A stretch of 64,000 nt of DNA from Eutypa lata. Taxonomy: Eukaryota > Ascomycota > Sordariomycetes > Xylariales > Diatrypaceae. Below, one piece after another: positions 60,578 through 64,000 of the stretch. Positions within the stretch are counted from its first letter, which is position 1. Each line of letters starts with the position of its first letter. The notes beneath the pieces are model-generated. The model saw only the letters and a program-made list of their open reading frames with translations, had not been told where the DNA came from and did no database searches. The position numbers and the translations under genes were made by a program. Where the stretch lies: assembly GCA_022661535.1 (NCBI GenBank), contig JAKULF010000006.1:3343001-3407000 (forward strand), in the 5' to 3' direction.

Positions 60578-62239
60578 ATGGCACCCCACAATGTCGAAGA
60601 CGAAACTCCGGCGACCCTATCGCCGGAAGTAGATGAGGCGGAAGAGGTCCAGTTCCCCCCTCCCCCACCTATGTCCGCCAAGCCACCCCGTGTTCTCATC
60701 ATCGGCGCCGGATCACGAGGTCGCGTCTACGCACGCTGCACGCGGCAGTCGAGCAACGGGATCATAGTGGCCGTCGCGGAGCCCGACCCCTTCAAGCGGA
60801 AGCAGTTCGGGCGCAACTTCATCTGGGGCTCAGAATCAGATGATGCCCCGACGCCGCCCGAGGGCTCGCAATTCTCCGACTGGCGGGACTTCGTGACCTG
60901 GGAGACGGCCCGCCGGGAGCGGGAGAAGGCCGGCGAGTCCGTGCCCGAGGGCGTCGACGCCGCCTTCGTGTGCATCCGCGACGAGATGCACCACGATGCC
61001 GTCGTGGCCCTCGCGCCCCTCGGCCTCCACATCATGTGCGAGAAGCCGTTCGCGACGACGCTGGACGACTGCGTGGACATGTATCGCGCGCTGGCGCCGC
61101 ACCAGAACGAGAGGGTCTACTCGGTTGGTCATGTGCTGCGGTACTCGCCCCACAACATGATGCTGCGCCAGCTGCTGCTCGAGGACCGCGCCATCGGCGA
61201 TATCCTCAGCATCGTGCACACGGAGCCCGTGGGGTACTGGCACTTCGCGCATAGCTACGTCCGTGGCAACTGGCGCAGGGAATCCACGACGGCCCCGTCG
61301 CTGCTGACGAAGAGCTGTCACGATATCGATATTATCATGTGGCTTCTGAGCTCCCCGCCGCCGGGTTCCGATGCCCCGCCGCATCTGCCGTCAACGGTGT
61401 CATCGTCGGGGTCGCTCCAGTTCTTCAAGAAGAGTCGGAAGCCGAAGGCAGCCGGCGCTGCGACGAATTGCTTGAGCTGCCCCGTCGAGAAGGATTGCAT
61501 GTACTCCAGCAAGCGGATTTACGTCAGTGGGAAACACCAGGGCCTGGAGACCGGGAACACCGGCTGGCCTCTGAGCGTCGTCTTCCCGGATATGGAGAGC
61601 TTTGGAAAAGACCAGAGAAAGGAGGCGTTGTTAGAGAGACTAGGGGAGGACTACGACGAATCCACCTCACAGGCTGAGATCGATAACCAGAATTGGTTCG
61701 GTCGCTGTGTCTTCGAATCCGACAACGACGTGTGCGATGAGCAGACTGTTACGATGACGTGGGAAGAAGATCCCATACAATCCTCTACCTCTGCATCGTC
61801 AGACTCAGTCGGGGGAAGGGGCTCCAAGCAGGCCACTTTCCACATGATTGCGCAGACAAAGAAGCAATGCCACCGGTACTCGTACATATACGGGACCGAG
61901 GGTGAGATCTACGCCGATTCGAGGACCATCACGATTGAGGATTTCCGGACGGGCGAGACGAAAGTGTACAAACCTCGTCTGGAAAGTCTAGGCCACGGAG
62001 GTGGTGATCATGGGCTGACGAGGCAGTTCATCCAGGCAGTTGACAGGGTGAAGAACCACGGTTGGGCTGCCGAGAAGGCGCAGCATGAGTACATAGGCTG
62101 CACTCTAGAAGACATCATCCGGAGTCACGCCATGGTCTTCGCGGGGGAAGAAGCGCGGATGGGAAAGAAAGTCGTTGATTGGAAGGACTGGTGGGAAGGG
62201 AAGGTCGGTGATATTGGTATTAGAAGTAACTACCGCTAA
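60578..62239 (+). CDS. Gfo/Idh/MocA-family NAD(P)-dependent oxidoreductase
   Basis: An intronless gene encoding 553 residues. After an acidic, proline-rich start (about 1-33) comes a Rossmann fold with PRVLIIGAGSRGRVYAR, VAVAEPDPFKRKQFG, DAAFVCIRDEMHHDAVV and HIMCEKPFATTLDDC, the last holding the conserved EKP of the family. The substrate domain has GHVLRYSPHNMML, GYWHFAHSYVRGNWRRE and SCHDIDIIMWLL, which places a DI/H pair at the active site. An inserted cysteine cluster (CLSCPVEKDCMYSSKRIY) is characteristic of one fungal and bacterial subgroup and might bind metal. Family members oxidise or reduce sugars, inositols or cyclic polyols. The substrate here is unknown. Confidence 0.92.
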   Translation: MAPHNVEDETPATLSPEVDEAEEVQFPPPPPMSAKPPRVLIIGAGSRGRVYARCTRQSSNGIIVAVAEPDPFKRKQFGRNFIWGSESDDAPTPPEGSQFSDWRDFVTWETARREREKAGESVPEGVDAAFVCIRDEMHHDAVVALAPLGLHIMCEKPFATTLDDCVDMYRALAPHQNERVYSVGHVLRYSPHNMMLRQLLLEDRAIGDILSIVHTEPVGYWHFAHSYVRGNWRRESTTAPSLLTKSCHDIDIIMWLLSSPPPGSDAPPHLPSTVSSSGSLQFFKKSRKPKAAGAATNCLSCPVEKDCMYSSKRIYVSGKHQGLETGNTGWPLSVVFPDMESFGKDQRKEALLERLGEDYDESTSQAEIDNQNWFGRCVFESDNDVCDEQTVTMTWEEDPIQSSTSASSDSVGGRGSKQATFHMIAQTKKQCHRYSYIYGTEGEIYADSRTITIEDFRTGETKVYKPRLESLGHGGGDHGLTRQFIQAVDRVKNHGWAAEKAQHEYIGCTLEDIIRSHAMVFAGEEARMGKKVVDWKDWWEGKVGDIGIRSNYR

Positions 62240-63063
62240 TGGACCTATTGTTTGTAATCTTGTGGGTTTCTTCTAGCATACTTACGCAGAATCGACCTAT
62301 ATATTGATATTGCCGCTGTCATCCAGGAGGCCCTGGGAGTATTCCATTGAGGAGCAGCTATGGTATTGAAAGGCGTTCTTGTGAATAAATTAATAGAGTT
62401 TAAGATGATTTAATGATTTTCTTGCTAAGTAGTTGCAGGTAAGAATATGTCATATGTGACCTAGCGATTGAATGTTCTACATACTATCATCAAACCAAAC
62501 AGCACCCCCTGCGGTGCCACCCTCCACCTCACTTCACTGGACACAGCCTTACCAGCAATAATTCATTCTCCGCCTTTCTATGTCATAAATGCACACCGTA
62601 ATCAAATGAGCATACACTGATACGCCGCTCCATTGAGTTATTATTTCAAGTTAGTGCCAGTTAACTTCATTAGATGTAGTAGCATTATGTCTACGTTAAT
62701 GGCCTGAGTTTACGAACACACATACATACACACAAGGTGCAGCACCACGATGAGTCACCAGACATGGTCGTCCCACAAGTTCATTATTTCATAGCCCAGT
62801 AATGTAACATTCCTCAGCGAATGAAAGAGTTCTATCTCTCACTGCCCCCAACTACCTCGAAAAATGCCCAACCAGGAAAAAGGCCTAACTAGGAAAAAAG
62901 CCTAACCAGGCGCACAAAGTTGAACCACAAAGGGAGCTCACCGGCAAATATTGTAGCACAAATCCCAATGGCGTTCTTTTAAATGTCCCATACAGCCTAC
63001 ATACTATTATTTCTACAGTTTTAAAAACTTTATGTGCATATGACAACTCCTTAACATATCTCA
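62240..63063. other. Intergenic, promoter of the HET-domain gene
   Basis: Contains three imperfect 17-base repeats at 62866-62915, and otherwise AT-rich sequence. No coding frame is supported. Confidence 0.6.
62866..62915. repeat. Three imperfect tandem 17-bp units
   Basis: Units starting at 62866, 62883 and 62900 share GCCYAACYAGG followed by A-runs in the first two copies. They lie about 150 bases upstream of the HET-domain start codon. Confidence 0.75.
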
Positions 63064-64000
63064 ATGGACGAAGTACCTGATAATCCACTTCTGGCGTCGA
63101 AACGACCAGCGTCTCCTAGGGTCGTTGCTTGCCAAAATTTCTTACGACGAATCAAGAGGCTAACAGAAACGATTGGCAGTTCTTGCAACAAAGTACCGGC
63201 TACTTCAATCCTATGTTCGCGTTGCCGGCGGGTGGATTGGACAAGATTGGCTACAATACCACCCACATGGGAGAATAATCCAAGGAGCATACATATCATC
63301 AATGCGACTCGTGAGAACCTTTTGGACTCAAGCTGCCGTATCTGTCAAATGATAGGGACTATGGTGCCACCCAATATGGCTGAAGAGTCCTTTAGATTAG
63401 AGGCACACCCTAGTTGGAGCCTCCTTGGCCACCGGCATAAACGACCGGCCAAGGAAAGTGCCGTTCATGACAGCATTATCTTGCACTTTTCTTCTACCCG
63501 CTCTTACGGTTTTGAGCCTTCTGGGCTTATTGGCTTATCTCTCTCAAACGAAAAGGAAAGATTTGGTATTAGACCTATCAAAGCAGATACAGTGGATTTT
63601 GAGTGGTTGAATCAATGCTTGAAACACTGTCGTGAAGATCATGACACTTGTTGTAACCCTCACCACGACACCCACACCCAGAACAAAATGGCCCTACGTC
63701 ATAGAATTAGGGTCATTGATTGCGAATCTCAAGACCACGAAATTATAGATGCTCGTCCGAACTGCCAATATGCAGCATTATCATATGTTTGGGGCAAACC
63801 CCAGCGTGGAAATTCAACCCCCTTTTCGCAAGTCGTGACAGATGCGATTAAAGTTACGGTATCACTTGGACTACAATACCTTTGGGTTGATAAACACGTA
63901 TGTATACTTTTTGTGAAGATGGATAGATAATATCATTTCCTACTAACAAATCGATACCTAGTGTATAAACCAAAATGATGAGCCAAGTAAAGAGAAGCCC
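63064..64000 (+). CDS. HET-domain (heterokaryon incompatibility) protein, 5' part only
   Basis: Exon 1 is 63064-63897 (278 codons). A 64-bp intron (GTATGT donor, TACTAAC branch, TAG acceptor) leads to exon 2 at 63962, which is still open at the window edge. The N-terminal region contains paired cysteines (ILCSRCRRVDW, SSCRICQMIG). The HET domain begins with QYAALSYVWG, followed by FSQVVTDAIKVTVSLGLQYL and WVDKH|CINQND across the intron, matching the first two conserved HET blocks. HET proteins trigger programmed cell death on non-self recognition in filamentous ascomycetes, and large families of unassigned function exist. The third block and C-terminus lie outside the window, so completeness cannot be judged. 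Confidence 0.88.

Noticed and set aside
1..64000. tRNA, rRNA or CRISPR features
   Set aside because: I looked for tRNA B-box-like GGTTCGAAT contexts and for regularly spaced repeats and found none that hold up. A tRNAscan run would settle the tRNA question.

Overview
The window comes from a filamentous ascomycete, most likely a Sordariomycete. Coding exons are GC-rich and interrupted by short introns (about 40-190 bp) with GTRNGT-like donors, CTNAC branch points and YAG acceptors. Intergenic DNA is AT-richer, with many TACC/TAGG tracts. One block of about 1.1 kb is almost pure A/T and looks like a RIP-mutated transposon. I derived gene models by splicing exons by eye with codon phase checked across each junction. 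Coordinates are therefore sequence-supported but not transcript-verified.

Layout. Positions 1-2452 hold no recognisable gene. From 2.4 to 9.2 kb lie a secreted WSC-domain protein with a Gly/Lys-rich tail (+), a secreted PEBP-family protein (-), a wax-synthase-like membrane O-acyltransferase (-) and a small spliced six-cysteine protein (+).

From 11.7 to 35.6 kb is a probable secondary-metabolite cluster. It contains an NRPS-like A-T-R carboxylic acid reductase (-), a fungal rhodopsin-fold 7-TM protein (-), a 3008-residue highly reducing polyketide synthase carrying a C-terminal carnitine-acyltransferase-type (cAT) release domain (+), a secreted carboxymuconate-cyclase/lactonase-like beta-propeller (+) and a cytochrome P450 (-). 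The cAT domain predicts release by ester formation with a hydroxylated acceptor instead of hydrolysis. The P450, lactonase-like protein and A-T-R enzyme could make, tailor or cleave such an ester. No pathway-specific transcription factor or transporter is visible.

From 37.6 to 55.2 kb the content becomes housekeeping-like: a GT31-type glycosyltransferase with a PAN-like tail, an Osh4/Kes1-type oxysterol-binding protein, a small coiled-coil protein, the retromer subunit Vps35 and a transferrin-receptor-like M28 membrane protein whose catalytic residues are largely lost.

At 56.17-57.26 kb is an AT-saturated block bounded by diverged terminal inverted repeats. It is followed by a SUR7/PalI-like membrane protein, a Gfo/Idh/MocA oxidoreductase and the 5' part of a HET-domain gene that runs off the right edge.
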